Part shown: in pieces, positions 8,799 through 17,164 of the stretch
Layout of the letters: each line of letters begins with the position of its first letter
Position numbering within the stretch: position 1 is the first letter of the stretch
Origin: Bradyrhizobium campsiandrae
Lineage (GTDB): Bacteria > Pseudomonadota > Alphaproteobacteria > Rhizobiales > Xanthobacteraceae
Direction: 5' to 3'
NCBI RefSeq assembly: GCF_014529705.1
Contig: NZ_JAANIH010000060.1
Location: 1 to 53,522, forward strand
Length of the DNA stretch: 53,522 nucleotides
Notes under the pieces: model-generated
Databases searched by the model: none
The model's input: the letters and a program-made list of their open reading frames with translations, nothing else
Told to the model about the DNA's origin: nothing
Translations under genes and position numbers: made by a program

Positions 8799-9986
8799 CT
8801 ACGATGCATATTGAAGGGGAACGGTGGTCGCGTCTCGCTGCTCTGGAGCAGCCGAAAAATGTCGATAGAGAGTGTCTACGATCCTTCGGCTGGCATGTCC
8901 GTCCCCATAGGGAAACACCGGACGAGCCATTTGCGCGTACTTTGCCGGTGATTTGTGCAGCTCGTAAAGCGATTTGAAGACAGCCTCGCGCGAGGTGCCG
9001 ACGAGTTCGACGACACCGGAGGCCACGGCCTCGGGGCGTTCGGTGAGATCGCGTAGGACGAGGACGGGTTTGGCGAGAGCCGGAGCCTCCTCTTGCAGGC
9101 CCCCACTGTCAGTGACGACGCACCATGCGTTCTGAATCGCGGCAACCATTTCCTGATACCCAAGCGGTTCGACGAGATGGATTCTCGGATTGCCGGAGAG
9201 AATCTCGAAGGCGGCGTCGCGCGCGTTCGGGTTTGGATGAACCGGGAAGTACACGCCGACGTCCGGCGCCAGATCGACGAATGCGCGCACGCCCGTGAGG
9301 GCATCCCGCAACTTCGCACCGAAATTCTCCCTGCGATGCGCCGTCAGCAAGATCATCCGACGAGATCCGAACTCGGCCGGCGGCGGGGGCTTGGTCGCCG
9401 CGACCTCCAGCAGCGAGTCGATGACCGTGTTGCCCGAGACATGCACCTTGTCCTTTGGCACGTTCTCGTCGATCAGGTTTTTTGCCGCGGCCGAAGTCGG
9501 AGCAAAGTGGAGCGTTGCAGACACCGCGATGGCCCGTCGATGAAATTCTTCGGGAAACGGCGCATCGAGTTCGGACGTTCGCAATCCGGCTTCGATGTGG
9601 GCGTAGGCGATCTTCCGATAGAATGCCGCAACCGAAGCTGCGTAGGCCGTCGTGGTGTCGCCCTGGGCGAGGACGCAGTCCGGCTTCGTGTCGGCGAGGA
9701 TGCGGTCCAATCGATGGATAAGACGGCTGGCGACCTGCGCAGGACCGCATGACGCATCGCGATGGCGAATCGTAATGTCAGGCCGCAGGCCGAACTCGGC
9801 CAGGGTTTGGTCGAGCAGGTCGCTTTGCTGGCCGCTGGCAACGATCTTGACGCGCGCCCAGCTCGCGCTTCGCAGGCGGCGTATAATCGGCGCGACCTTG
9901 ATAACTTCCGGCCGGGTGCCGATGACAATTAAAAAGGTCCGAATGGGAATAGAACGCGAAAATTGAACCTGAGGCGGGTGATGCAT
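8799..9986 (-). CDS. wecB: UDP-N-acetylglucosamine 2-epimerase (non-hydrolysing)
   Basis: Converts UDP-GlcNAc to UDP-ManNAc in the cytoplasm. Family hallmarks are 'IVIGTRPEVIKVAPIIR' at the N-terminus, 'LAQGDTTTAYAAS', 'AHIEAGLRTSELDAPFPEEFHR', 'LLTAHRRENFG' and 'VVTDSGGLQEEAPALAKPVLVLRDLTERPEA'. The last two contain the usual nucleotide-binding His/Arg and Ser-Gly-Gly-Glu residues. The ATG at 9986 gives about 395 residues with the motif near residue 20; a longer in-frame extension to 10061 is unlikely. It is immediately upstream of the NfrB-like gene and probably supplies its donor sugar or a precursor. Confidence 0.92.
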   Translation of the reverse strand: MHHPPQVQFSRSIPIRTFLIVIGTRPEVIKVAPIIRRLRSASWARVKIVASGQQSDLLDQTLAEFGLRPDITIRHRDASCGPAQVASRLIHRLDRILADTKPDCVLAQGDTTTAYAASVAAFYRKIAYAHIEAGLRTSELDAPFPEEFHRRAIAVSATLHFAPTSAAAKNLIDENVPKDKVHVSGNTVIDSLLEVAATKPPPPAEFGSRRMILLTAHRRENFGAKLRDALTGVRAFVDLAPDVGVYFPVHPNPNARDAAFEILSGNPRIHLVEPLGYQEMVAAIQNAWCVVTDSGGLQEEAPALAKPVLVLRDLTERPEAVASGVVELVGTSREAVFKSLYELHKSPAKYAQMARPVFPYGDGHASRRIVDTLYRHFSAAPEQRDATTVPLQYAS

Positions 9987-10077
9987 GCCAGAAGCCCCAA
10001 AAAAAAACGACTTGCTAGCGCCGCCGAATCTCTGCCGCGCAAGGCCGGTTTGATCTCTCAAGGTTTAATCGAGATGA

Positions 10078-10089
10078 CAGTTTAAACTG
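10078..10089. promoter_or_regulatory. 12-bp perfect palindrome upstream of wecB
   Basis: CAGTTTAAACTG is perfectly self-complementary and lies about 90 bases before the wecB start in the wecB-cyclase intergenic region. It could be an operator; no regulator is assigned. The rest of this 256-base gap is AT-richer and holds no gene that I can support. Confidence 0.3.
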
Positions 10090-10242
10090 GGCGCCTGCGC
10101 CAGACAATTGAAGTTTCGGTATTTTCTCGCCAAATTCAAAGGATTGATTGGAGAGGGTAAATATTGTCGGGTTAGGCGGCCAAAGAGATTAGAATAAGGG
10201 GCGCGCCGGCCGCGGCCGCTACCAATCCCCGGCAATTGCGAC

Positions 10243-11262
10243 CTAAGTAGCTGGCTGGTCGCGCCACACGCTTGCCTCGTAACCATCGATGATCTGGTTC
10301 GTGTGGGTGAACTCCTGCAATTGCCGCAGGGGCTCGATCACCTTCCTCGCGATGAGAACAGTGTTGGGCTCGGCGTGTTTTTGCATGTGGCCCGCAATGT
10401 CGATGACACGATCCGATATGGTCTCCAGCGGGGTCGAATCGTCAAAATAGACCAGGCCGGCATTGACCCCGCAGCGTACCGAAAAATCGGCCTTGGAAAT
10501 CTTCACCTCGCTATTGAACGCCTTCAGGCTCTTGATCACGTCCTTTCCTGCTTGGCAGGCGTCCTCCACGTGAGCAAAGCAAGCCATCACGCCGTCGGGG
10601 GTCCAGGCCGACTTCAGGACGCCACGCGCGCGGAATATGCGCTCGACCAGTTTTCGATATTCCGCGAAGTCGTATTGAACGGATGCCGGATCTTCGCCCG
10701 CCTTCATTGCGGCTGAGCCGACCACGTCGATGGCGAGAAAGGCGACTTCGCGGCCAAAGGAGTCGAGCTTTTTCTTGGTTTCGGCGAAGACACGCAAAAG
10801 CTCTTGCCGATTGACCGTGTTTCCGGCCTCCGCGGCCCTCAGGGTGCTTTCCAGCTCGTTATCCAGCTTGGACCCCGGCTTGACGCCCTCCTTTCTGCGC
10901 CAGGCCTGCGCCGATTTCCGCAGGAGCCGTCGATTGAGCGATTGCTGGCTTCTCTGCGCGATCGAGCCGGCGATGAACGTGACGATCAGGGCGAGCCCGA
11001 TCAAAATCCAGTCGGAGCGGTCTGCGCCAGCGATATTGGTTGGAATGTAATGATGTAGAAGCGGCGCCGATTTCTTCAGGACAAGGTCGCGCGCCTCGAG
11101 CAAGGTCGCCGAAAAGCTCGCGTTCTTGGGATTGTCGAAGAGCAGAAAGAGCTTCGGGACCAGCAGGACGAGAACAAGAGCGAAAGTTGCAATTCCGAGT
11201 AATCGCCTCACCGTGAAAAGAAAACTCACCAGAAACGATTTCGGAGCTTCGCGATGAACCAC
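10243..11262 (-). CDS. Membrane-anchored class III nucleotide cyclase homologue
   Basis: 339 residues: one membrane span near residues 18-42, a second at about 85-102, a coiled linker, then a cyclase homology domain at about 170-320. 'VAFLAIDVVGSAAMK' supplies the first metal Asp (D179) and 'WTPDGVMACF' the second (D223); 'VRCGVNAGLVYF' matches the usual IGI.TG strand. The transition-state positions, usually Asn and Arg in a VN.AAR motif, read 'VIDIAGHMQ' here, with Asp288 and His292. Activity may therefore be altered or lost. It is on the same strand as wecB but about 250 bases upstream of it. The substrate (ATP or GTP) cannot be assigned. Confidence 0.7.
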   Translation of the reverse strand: MVHREAPKSFLVSFLFTVRRLLGIATFALVLVLLVPKLFLLFDNPKNASFSATLLEARDLVLKKSAPLLHHYIPTNIAGADRSDWILIGLALIVTFIAGSIAQRSQQSLNRRLLRKSAQAWRRKEGVKPGSKLDNELESTLRAAEAGNTVNRQELLRVFAETKKKLDSFGREVAFLAIDVVGSAAMKAGEDPASVQYDFAEYRKLVERIFRARGVLKSAWTPDGVMACFAHVEDACQAGKDVIKSLKAFNSEVKISKADFSVRCGVNAGLVYFDDSTPLETISDRVIDIAGHMQKHAEPNTVLIARKVIEPLRQLQEFTHTNQIIDGYEASVWRDQPAT

Positions 11263-11864
11263 TTAAACTTCTCCAAGGCCACTCAAGGCGCAAAGGACGG
11301 GAAACCTCGAAAACTTATAGTCCCCGAGTGATGTAACGCGCAATTCTTGCGCGCGATAATCCTGCAAAGACATTCAATCGGGACCGAAGCCGGCCCTCGC
11401 CGGCATCGTGTGGTTGAAGGGCCAGGGAGGCGCACTGGGTGCTGACTTTCTCGGCCGGATCCCCGGCTTCTCATCAAGCCAAGGAAAAAGCGCCGGAGGC
11501 GCGCCATCCGAACGGGATCCTGTCAGGCGCGCATCGGATGGCCCCCTTGGTCCGGACGCCATTGGCGACCGATACGCGAGCATTCTTGGGCTGGCCATTC
11601 CAGCGAGCGTTTGCCCGGAGGAGCCTCGGCTCCATCAAGCTGGAGGCCTCGGAAAACTGCTGATTATTTAGGCCGCGGGCGTGACCGCGCGACGGCCCAT
11701 CTGGTCGAGGGAGCAATGTGGGAGCGAACTATCTTGTTGCTTCGCACTTCCATTAAGCCTATTTTAAAATACATTAACAAAGAGTTATCGACTGTTTGTC
11801 ACCAGATTTAGTTTGTGGTTGAAACTCTTGATTAATCAGTCATTAGGGATTGGGTGGGCGTTCG
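11263..11864. promoter_or_regulatory. Long AT-rich leader upstream of the initiating transferase gene
   Basis: About 600 bases between divergent genes. The left two thirds are GC-rich with only implausible open frames on both strands. The right 130 bases are strikingly AT-rich and contain two perfect palindromes, TATTTTAAAATA at 11760-11771 and TGATTAATCA at 11829-11838, just before the transferase start. This is a likely promoter/operator zone and a possible target for H-NS-like binding; assignment is inference. Confidence 0.4.
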
Positions 11865-13325
11865 ATGTCAATCGGGTCGGATCTCCGCGAAGAGCCGCAT
11901 AAGGCCGACCAGACGCACGGCAAGGGAGTTCTGTGGTCGCTGGACCTCATTCCCTATGTGCTTTCCACCTTGGATGCATTCGTTATCATCCTTGCCTGCG
12001 TCGGTGGCGGAATAGGGTATCACGTCGTCACCGGCACACCGATTCCGAATCTGCTTCCGTGCTGCGCCGTCGGTCTCATGGCGAGCTTCATCTACATTTT
12101 GAGGATGAGCGGGATCGGCTATTACGACCTGCCCGACAGCGCCAAGCCCGGGGTCGAAATTACGCAGATCCTGGTTTGTTGGTTCAGCACAGGCATCCTG
12201 CTGGCTTTCTTCGCATTCCTGCTCAAGGTCGGCGGCAATTATTCTCGAGGCGCGTTCGTTACGTTTTATTTCATTGCTCCGGTGGGTCTGCTCGCCGTGC
12301 GCAAGTTCACGAAATTGAACCTGGCATTGGCGGTGACCAGGGGGGGCATCAGGCGCTTGGATGTCGTTCTCGTCGGAGACCATCGGGAGTTGGCTGCCCT
12401 TGGCCCTCGTGATCGCCTTGCTCTCCTCGGCGCCACGGATGTCAAGGAGTTCCGCCTGAGCGGAGACGCCGATCCCGGTGAGCGGCTGGCTGCAGATAAG
12501 ACTACGTTCGGGGCGGTTGGAGACTTTATTCGCCGCAACAATTGCCGCGAAGTCTTGCTTGTGCTGCCGTGGAATGACGACGCGCGGATCGACTTCGTGC
12601 GCGAACACCTCAAGAACCTCCCGGTTTCGGCGCGATTGCTGCCCGACTCGCACATCCGGTCATTGTCCAATTTCGTGTCCTCCGCTCGGCAACGCGTGCT
12701 TGCGGTCGAGGTGCAGCGCGCGCCCCTCAGCGCGGCGGAACGCTTTGTCAAGCGGTCCATGGACGTGGTGGTCGCAAGCGTCGCCTTGGCCCTCCTGTTT
12801 CCAATTCTGATTCTCACCGGGGTCGCCATCAAGCTGGATAGCGAGGGGCCGATCATTTTCCGCCAGCGTCGCAAAGGCTTCAATGGCAAGGAATTTGTAA
12901 TGCTGAAATTCCGCACCATGAGGGTGCAGGAGGATGGTCCCGTTGTAGTCCAGGCGACGCGAGAGGATCCGCGCGTGACGTCAATCGGACGCGTGCTGCG
13001 TGGCGCCAGCATCGACGAGCTGCCGCAGCTCTTCAATGTTCTGAAGGGGGAGATGTCTCTGATCGGCCCCCGGCCGCATGCTCTGGCTCACGACAGCTAT
13101 TTCGAAAAGATCCTGGAAGACTACGCGTTTCGACACCACGTGAAGCCGGGCCTCACGGGATGGGCCCAGTGCAATGGTTCGCGGGGCGCGACGCCCACGG
13201 TCGAGGATGTCGCCGAACGCGTGAGGCTCGACCTTTGGTATGTCAATAATTGGAGCCTCTGGCTCGATATCCAGATCTTGATCAAGACCTTCTTCGAGGT
13301 CGCGCGGAAGCGAAACGCGTATTAG
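11865..13325 (+). CDS. Undecaprenyl-phosphate sugar phosphotransferase (initiating transferase)
   Basis: About 486 residues from the ATG at 11865; a TTG five codons upstream is the alternative. The N-terminal half has four or five membrane spans and a nucleotide-binding-like fold of the WcaJ class. The C-terminal half is the bacterial sugar transferase domain: 'KRSMDVVVASVALALLFP', 'EGPIIFRQRRKGFNGKEF', 'KFRTM', 'RGASIDELPQLFNVLKGEMS', 'IGPRPHA' and 'KPGLTGWAQCNGSRG'. It transfers a hexose-1-phosphate to undecaprenyl phosphate, the first step of Wzx/Wzy-dependent exopolysaccharide synthesis. Glucose or galactose is the usual substrate. The flippase and polymerase genes further right could act on its product. 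Confidence 0.9.
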   Translation: MSIGSDLREEPHKADQTHGKGVLWSLDLIPYVLSTLDAFVIILACVGGGIGYHVVTGTPIPNLLPCCAVGLMASFIYILRMSGIGYYDLPDSAKPGVEITQILVCWFSTGILLAFFAFLLKVGGNYSRGAFVTFYFIAPVGLLAVRKFTKLNLALAVTRGGIRRLDVVLVGDHRELAALGPRDRLALLGATDVKEFRLSGDADPGERLAADKTTFGAVGDFIRRNNCREVLLVLPWNDDARIDFVREHLKNLPVSARLLPDSHIRSLSNFVSSARQRVLAVEVQRAPLSAAERFVKRSMDVVVASVALALLFPILILTGVAIKLDSEGPIIFRQRRKGFNGKEFVMLKFRTMRVQEDGPVVVQATREDPRVTSIGRVLRGASIDELPQLFNVLKGEMSLIGPRPHALAHDSYFEKILEDYAFRHHVKPGLTGWAQCNGSRGATPTVEDVAERVRLDLWYVNNWSLWLDIQILIKTFFEVARKRNAY

Positions 13326-13559
13326 TTGAACCGTTTTGCAGTTGCTTCCTGAAGCTGGGGGTTGAATTTCTGCGTCGGCGCAACCTGACAAGGGCCGGTT
13401 TTCCCGTCATTTGGTCGGTTCACCAGCTTTTCCGGGTTCGCCATGCTATGACCAAAATAATTGGCGATTGGAAAAAGGAAGAAAATTGCAACATTATTGG
13501 CGGACCGAATCAGGGGTTGCTCTATGGGCAGCCGAGAACACCGGCGTTATGACGAGCGG

Positions 13560-13889
13560 ATGAAGAAACCGAACCTGGAAGGCCTATCCCTAGATGAGCT
13601 CTGGCAGCTGCACGAGGAGCTCAATCGGCTGCTGTCAGTTCGGTTGACCGCCGAAAAGCGTGCCCTTGAAACTCGCCTGGCACAGCTCCGCCGCGAAAAT
13701 GAAGCTGCCAGCGCTCCGGCAGAACCGTCGCCGCGGCCGAGGCGCCCTTATCCGCGGGTTCACCCGAAATATCGGAACCCCAACCTTCCGCACGAGACCT
13801 GGTCCGGTCGCGGAAAACAGCCGAAATGGCTGGCCGCTGCCCTGCGAACCGGCCGCTCGATCGAGGATTTCCTAATTCCGAACGGATAG
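13560..13889 (+). CDS. H-NS family nucleoid-associated protein
   Basis: 109 residues from the ATG at 13560. The N-terminal part 'LSLDELWQLHEELNRLLS' and the following Leu/Glu-rich stretch form the oligomerisation coiled coil. After a Pro-rich linker comes the DNA-binding tail 'HPKYRNPNLPHETWSGRGKQPKWLAAAL', written here in two blocks: 'HPKYRNPNLPHETWSGRG' and 'KQPKWLAAALRTGRS'. This matches the H-NS-like YRNP...TWSGRG.P.W signature common in rhizobia. An in-frame ATG at 13524 has a better-spaced AGGGG site and would add 12 residues. Such proteins silence AT-rich foreign DNA; the lower-GC polysaccharide genes nearby are possible targets (inference). Confidence 0.88.
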   Translation: MKKPNLEGLSLDELWQLHEELNRLLSVRLTAEKRALETRLAQLRRENEAASAPAEPSPRPRRPYPRVHPKYRNPNLPHETWSGRGKQPKWLAAALRTGRSIEDFLIPNG

Positions 13890-13902
13890 CTTATTCGGCT
13901 GC

Positions 13903-13918
13903 CGCCGCATACGCGGCG
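13903..13918. terminator. GC hairpin after the H-NS-like gene
   Basis: CGCCGC and GCGGCG form a perfect 6-bp stem with an ATAC loop 14 bases after the H-NS-like stop codon. No T-run follows, so terminator function is tentative. Confidence 0.35.
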
Positions 13919-13932
13919 CGTGCGAGGTTCTC

Positions 13933-14181
13933 ATGAGAATCGTTCTGGCCCTACTTGTCTGCGTCGCGTGGTCTCCGCTTGGGAGCGTCTCGGCCGCGAA
14001 CTTCAGCCCGGCGAAGCTTCGACTGGCTGACGCTGCCACCGAAGTCTGCATATCGAACTGCGACAATCAAAACGCGGCATGTAAGCGGGTTTGCCCGACC
14101 ACCCTCGGCGCGCCCTGCCTTGCCTCCTGCGACAGCCAGGCACAGGTCTGTCGTCAGAGCTGCCAATCCCAATCAAAGTGA
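13933..14181 (+). CDS. Small secreted protein with four CX3C motifs
   Basis: 82 residues. A signal peptide of about 22 residues ends at 'GSVSAA'. The mature part holds exactly eight cysteines arranged as CISNC, CKRVC, CLASC and CRQSC with spacers of 6, 7 and 6 residues. This is two successive CX3C-Xn-CX3C units, the arrangement that staples antiparallel helix hairpins by disulfides in CHCH-like proteins. No known bacterial family was recognised. The protein should be oxidised in the periplasm or outside. It sits between the H-NS-like gene and gspD; whether it depends on the type II system is unknown. Confidence 0.7.
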   Translation: MRIVLALLVCVAWSPLGSVSAANFSPAKLRLADAATEVCISNCDNQNAACKRVCPTTLGAPCLASCDSQAQVCRQSCQSQSK

Positions 14182-14469
14182 CCGGCCCCTCGGGGCTCGC
14201 CTATCAGTTGCCGATCAGCGCGGGCTGGGCCACGCGGGGCGCGGGGCCTTGTGTGTTCCGCGGCATCGCTCGGGATCAACCGGCCTTGCATTTTGATCCG
14301 CCAGTTCGCGTGCCACCGGCGCGCCTTGGCCCGCTGGCCGTCTCGTAACGAACTACCGGTCGTATAATCCCGGGCGCATGGAACTTTTACTTTGGGTTAA
14401 CCATGATGATTTACCCATTTTTTACGCTCGAATTATCGTGCGCGCGTCTTCTTTTGTTCGGAGCTTTCA
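14182..14469. promoter_or_regulatory. Leader region of the gspD unit
   Basis: About 290 bases without a supportable gene. The last 90 bases turn AT-rich ('ttttactttgggttaacc' and 'ttacccattttttacgctc') and probably contain the gspD promoter. A GGAG ribosome site at about 14459 precedes the TTG start. Confidence 0.35.
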
Positions 14470-16710
14470 TTGCCGGTCTCTCGTGGTTTTGTCACGGGTC
14501 TGATGGTTTGCCTGGCGGCAAGCCTCGTCGCTGGCTGTGGTGGCCCTGGTCTCATCAGCCCAACGCTCAACGCCCAGCCTAGGCTATCGGCACAGCCGGT
14601 TTCCCTTGAGGCGAACGCTCAGGATTTGATGCCGACGGGGGCCATCGCTCTCCCGACACCGTCATCGAAGGCGGTCGCAACGGTCGAGGGCGGCGATGGT
14701 CGGATGATCGGTTCTACATCCACGAAGTCGAGCTCCGCAGCCAACGGCAACGTGGTCCTCAATCTCGCTAACGTCCCGCTGCAACAGGCGGCCAAGACCG
14801 TCCTGGGTGACCTGATCGGGGTCAACTACGTCGTCGACCCACGCGTGGATGGCGTGGTTTCGGTCCAGACCAGCACGCCGGTCTCCAAGGCGGAGGCGCT
14901 GGAGCTGTTCCAGACCGCCCTCGCACCCATCGGTGCTGTGCTGGTGCAGAACCGCGGCATCTACCGGATCGCGCCGACGGACCAGGCGGCCACCGGAGCG
15001 GTCAGCACGGTCCGCGATGCCACAAGCAGTGCCGTCACAGGCAACGGCGTCCGTATCGTGCAGCTCAAATACGTGGCTGCCACAGAGGTTGCGCGTGTGC
15101 TCGAGCCAATGGTGCCGAAGGGCGCCATCGTGCAGGCCGATGATGCCCGCAATATCATCGCGCTGAAGGGATCTCCGGCTGAAATCGAGTCCATGCTCGA
15201 TTCGGTTTCCATCTTCGACGTCGACGTGATGAAGGGCATGTCCTTCGCGGTCGTCCCCGTAAAAGGGCCTCAGCCGGAAAAGCTGGTCGACGAACTCAAG
15301 GCCGTCTTCGCCTCCGACAAGGAAGGCCCGCTGAAGGGAAGGGTACGGTTCATTGCGAACACGCGACTTGGCGCGATCCTGGTCGTGACGTCCAATCCTA
15401 GCTATCTGCCCCGGGCGCAGTCCTGGATCCGTCGCCTTGATGCCCGGGCGAGCGGCACCGAACCGCAACTGCACGTCTACCAGGTCCAAAATCGGACGGC
15501 CGCCGAACTCGCCGGTATCCTTCAATCCATGTTCTCGCAAGAGATGAAGGTCGTGCGTCCGACGAGCCGCAACGTTTCGCCAAAAACAAAGCAGGTCTCC
15601 TTCGCGAGCGATCAGACGAAATCTTCAACGGCCGGCCCGGCCGGTCCGGATCCGACAATACAAGCGGGGCTGGGAAAGACGGCGGATCCGATGGGAACAT
15701 CGCGTTCCTCCAACGCCGATCTCGATGGCCAGGCTACGGATATCGCCGACAATGGCTCCACATCGAACGGCGCTCCCGAGCCGATGATGAAGATCGTTGC
15801 CGATGACACCAAGAACTCGCTGCTGATCATGGCGAATGATCGCGACTACCAGCGCGTGCTGCGTGTCGTGCAGGGGCTCGATGTGGTCGCGAGCCAGGTC
15901 TTGATCGAGGCTGTCATCGCCGAGGTGTCTCTCAATGACGACCTCCAGTTTGGGCTGCAATGGCAGTTCGCCAAGAACGGTACGCCGACAGCCACATTCT
16001 CCAATGCTGCCACCGGTGCAGTGGCAGCCGCGTTTCCCGGGTTCAACTACGCGGTCAATACCGCGAACATTGCCGCAACTCTCAGCGCTCTCAACGCGCT
16101 GACGCACGTCAACATCATCTCGACACCGTCGCTGATGGTGCTCGACAACAAGACCGCGCGCCTCCAGATCGGCGATCAGGTTCCGATCACGACCCAGACG
16201 GCGACGAGCACCGTCACCGCGCAGACCGCGATCGTGAATTCCATCACGATGCAGGATACGGGCGTGATTCTCTCGGTGACGCCCCGGATCAACGAGAGCG
16301 GGCGCGTGCAGCTCGATATCGAGCAGGAAGTCAGCAGCGTCGTAAAGACGACGACGTCGAACATCGATTCTCCGACCATTCAGCAGCGGCGCGTCAAGAC
16401 GACGGTTGTTGTGAGTGACGGCGAGGTACTGGCCCTGGGCGGCATGATCCAGGACAGCGCGAACAAGAGCAGCAACCAATTGCCGATCCTGGGAGATATC
16501 CCGGGTATCGGCGCGGTGTTCGCAAACAGGAAGGACTCGGTCCAAAAGACCGAGCTCGTCATCCTGATCACGCCGAAAGTGGTTCGCGACGGTACGGAAA
16601 GCCGGCTGGTCACGGAGGAATACCGGCGCAAGATGAACGTCTATATGCCGCACGCGACGACGCGACAGCGGGCGCCGTTCAACACGGCGCAGCGTCTGGT
16701 GACGCCGTGA
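14470..16710 (+). CDS. gspD: Type II secretion system outer-membrane secretin GspD
   Basis: 746-residue secretin that forms the outer-membrane gate of the type II secretion system. It starts at TTG with a GGAG site seven bases upstream. The N-terminal signal ends in a lipobox 'LVAGC' (Cys23), so it is probably lipidated. About residues 95-160 form the N0/STN-like domain ('QQAAKTVLGDLIGVNYVVD'), followed by repeated N-domains ('VQLKYVAATEVARVLEPMVP', 'VYQVQNRTAAELAGILQSMF'). The C-terminal secretin core contains 'VLIEAVIAEVSLNDDLQFG', 'STPSLMVLDNKTARLQIGDQVP' and 'LGDIPGIGAVFANRKD'. A GTGA overlap joins it to the downstream lipoprotein gene. Confidence 0.95.
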   Translation: MPVSRGFVTGLMVCLAASLVAGCGGPGLISPTLNAQPRLSAQPVSLEANAQDLMPTGAIALPTPSSKAVATVEGGDGRMIGSTSTKSSSAANGNVVLNLANVPLQQAAKTVLGDLIGVNYVVDPRVDGVVSVQTSTPVSKAEALELFQTALAPIGAVLVQNRGIYRIAPTDQAATGAVSTVRDATSSAVTGNGVRIVQLKYVAATEVARVLEPMVPKGAIVQADDARNIIALKGSPAEIESMLDSVSIFDVDVMKGMSFAVVPVKGPQPEKLVDELKAVFASDKEGPLKGRVRFIANTRLGAILVVTSNPSYLPRAQSWIRRLDARASGTEPQLHVYQVQNRTAAELAGILQSMFSQEMKVVRPTSRNVSPKTKQVSFASDQTKSSTAGPAGPDPTIQAGLGKTADPMGTSRSSNADLDGQATDIADNGSTSNGAPEPMMKIVADDTKNSLLIMANDRDYQRVLRVVQGLDVVASQVLIEAVIAEVSLNDDLQFGLQWQFAKNGTPTATFSNAATGAVAAAFPGFNYAVNTANIAATLSALNALTHVNIISTPSLMVLDNKTARLQIGDQVPITTQTATSTVTAQTAIVNSITMQDTGVILSVTPRINESGRVQLDIEQEVSSVVKTTTSNIDSPTIQQRRVKTTVVVSDGEVLALGGMIQDSANKSSNQLPILGDIPGIGAVFANRKDSVQKTELVILITPKVVRDGTESRLVTEEYRRKMNVYMPHATTRQRAPFNTAQRLVTP

Positions 16711-17138
16711 CGCGCTCCGTCCTCACGATCTGCTGGTTGGGAAGGGTTTGCGCTTTGCCGCTGCTGTTGGCTGGCTGCGTCACCGACCAGCCTTTGGTGA
16801 TCGATCCGCCACCGCCCTACATGCTTCTGCCCGTCGACGAGTCCATGTCCTGCAACGCCATCGCTGGGTCATTTCGCTATTCGGTCAGGCGGGCGGCGCG
16901 CCTCGAATATTGGCTCGCCGCGGGATCGCTCGCCGGCTACGATTCCGACAGATTTCCGCTCGATGCGCCCAAGCAGCTGATGGAAGAACGCCGACGGCTG
17001 GATGCCTTGACGGATCTCCAGCGCACAAAGGGCTGCACGGTGCTTGAGCCCGGACCGGCAGTCGTGGAGGAGCGGGAGCGCCTCGAGGAATCCGCGAGAA
17101 CGTCCCGTTCGCAACAGGTTCTTCATTCGAAGGGCTAA
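16707..17138 (+). CDS. Putative lipoprotein linked to gspD (possible pilotin)
   Basis: 143 residues with a hydrophobic signal and lipobox 'LLAGC' (Cys24). The mature part contains 'ESMSCNAIAGSFRYSVRRAARLEYWLA', best described as a predicted helical region around residues 47-75, and a charged C-terminal helix. No family was recognised. Its GTG overlaps the TGA of gspD by four bases, so translation is coupled. Outer-membrane lipoproteins next to secretin genes often act as pilotins that help secretin insertion; that role is inferred from position only. It converges on gspK. Confidence 0.7.
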   Translation: MTRSVLTICWLGRVCALPLLLAGCVTDQPLVIDPPPPYMLLPVDESMSCNAIAGSFRYSVRRAARLEYWLAAGSLAGYDSDRFPLDAPKQLMEERRRLDALTDLQRTKGCTVLEPGPAVVEERERLEESARTSRSQQVLHSKG

Positions 17139-17164
17139 GCGGCACGGCATCTTTTAGTCTAGCT

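Noticed and set aside
10198..10222. GGCGCGCC and GCGGCCGC sites almost adjacent, as in cloning vectors
   Set aside because: The surrounding sequence is continuous, natural-looking high-GC intergenic DNA with no vector features; such sites arise by chance at this GC content.
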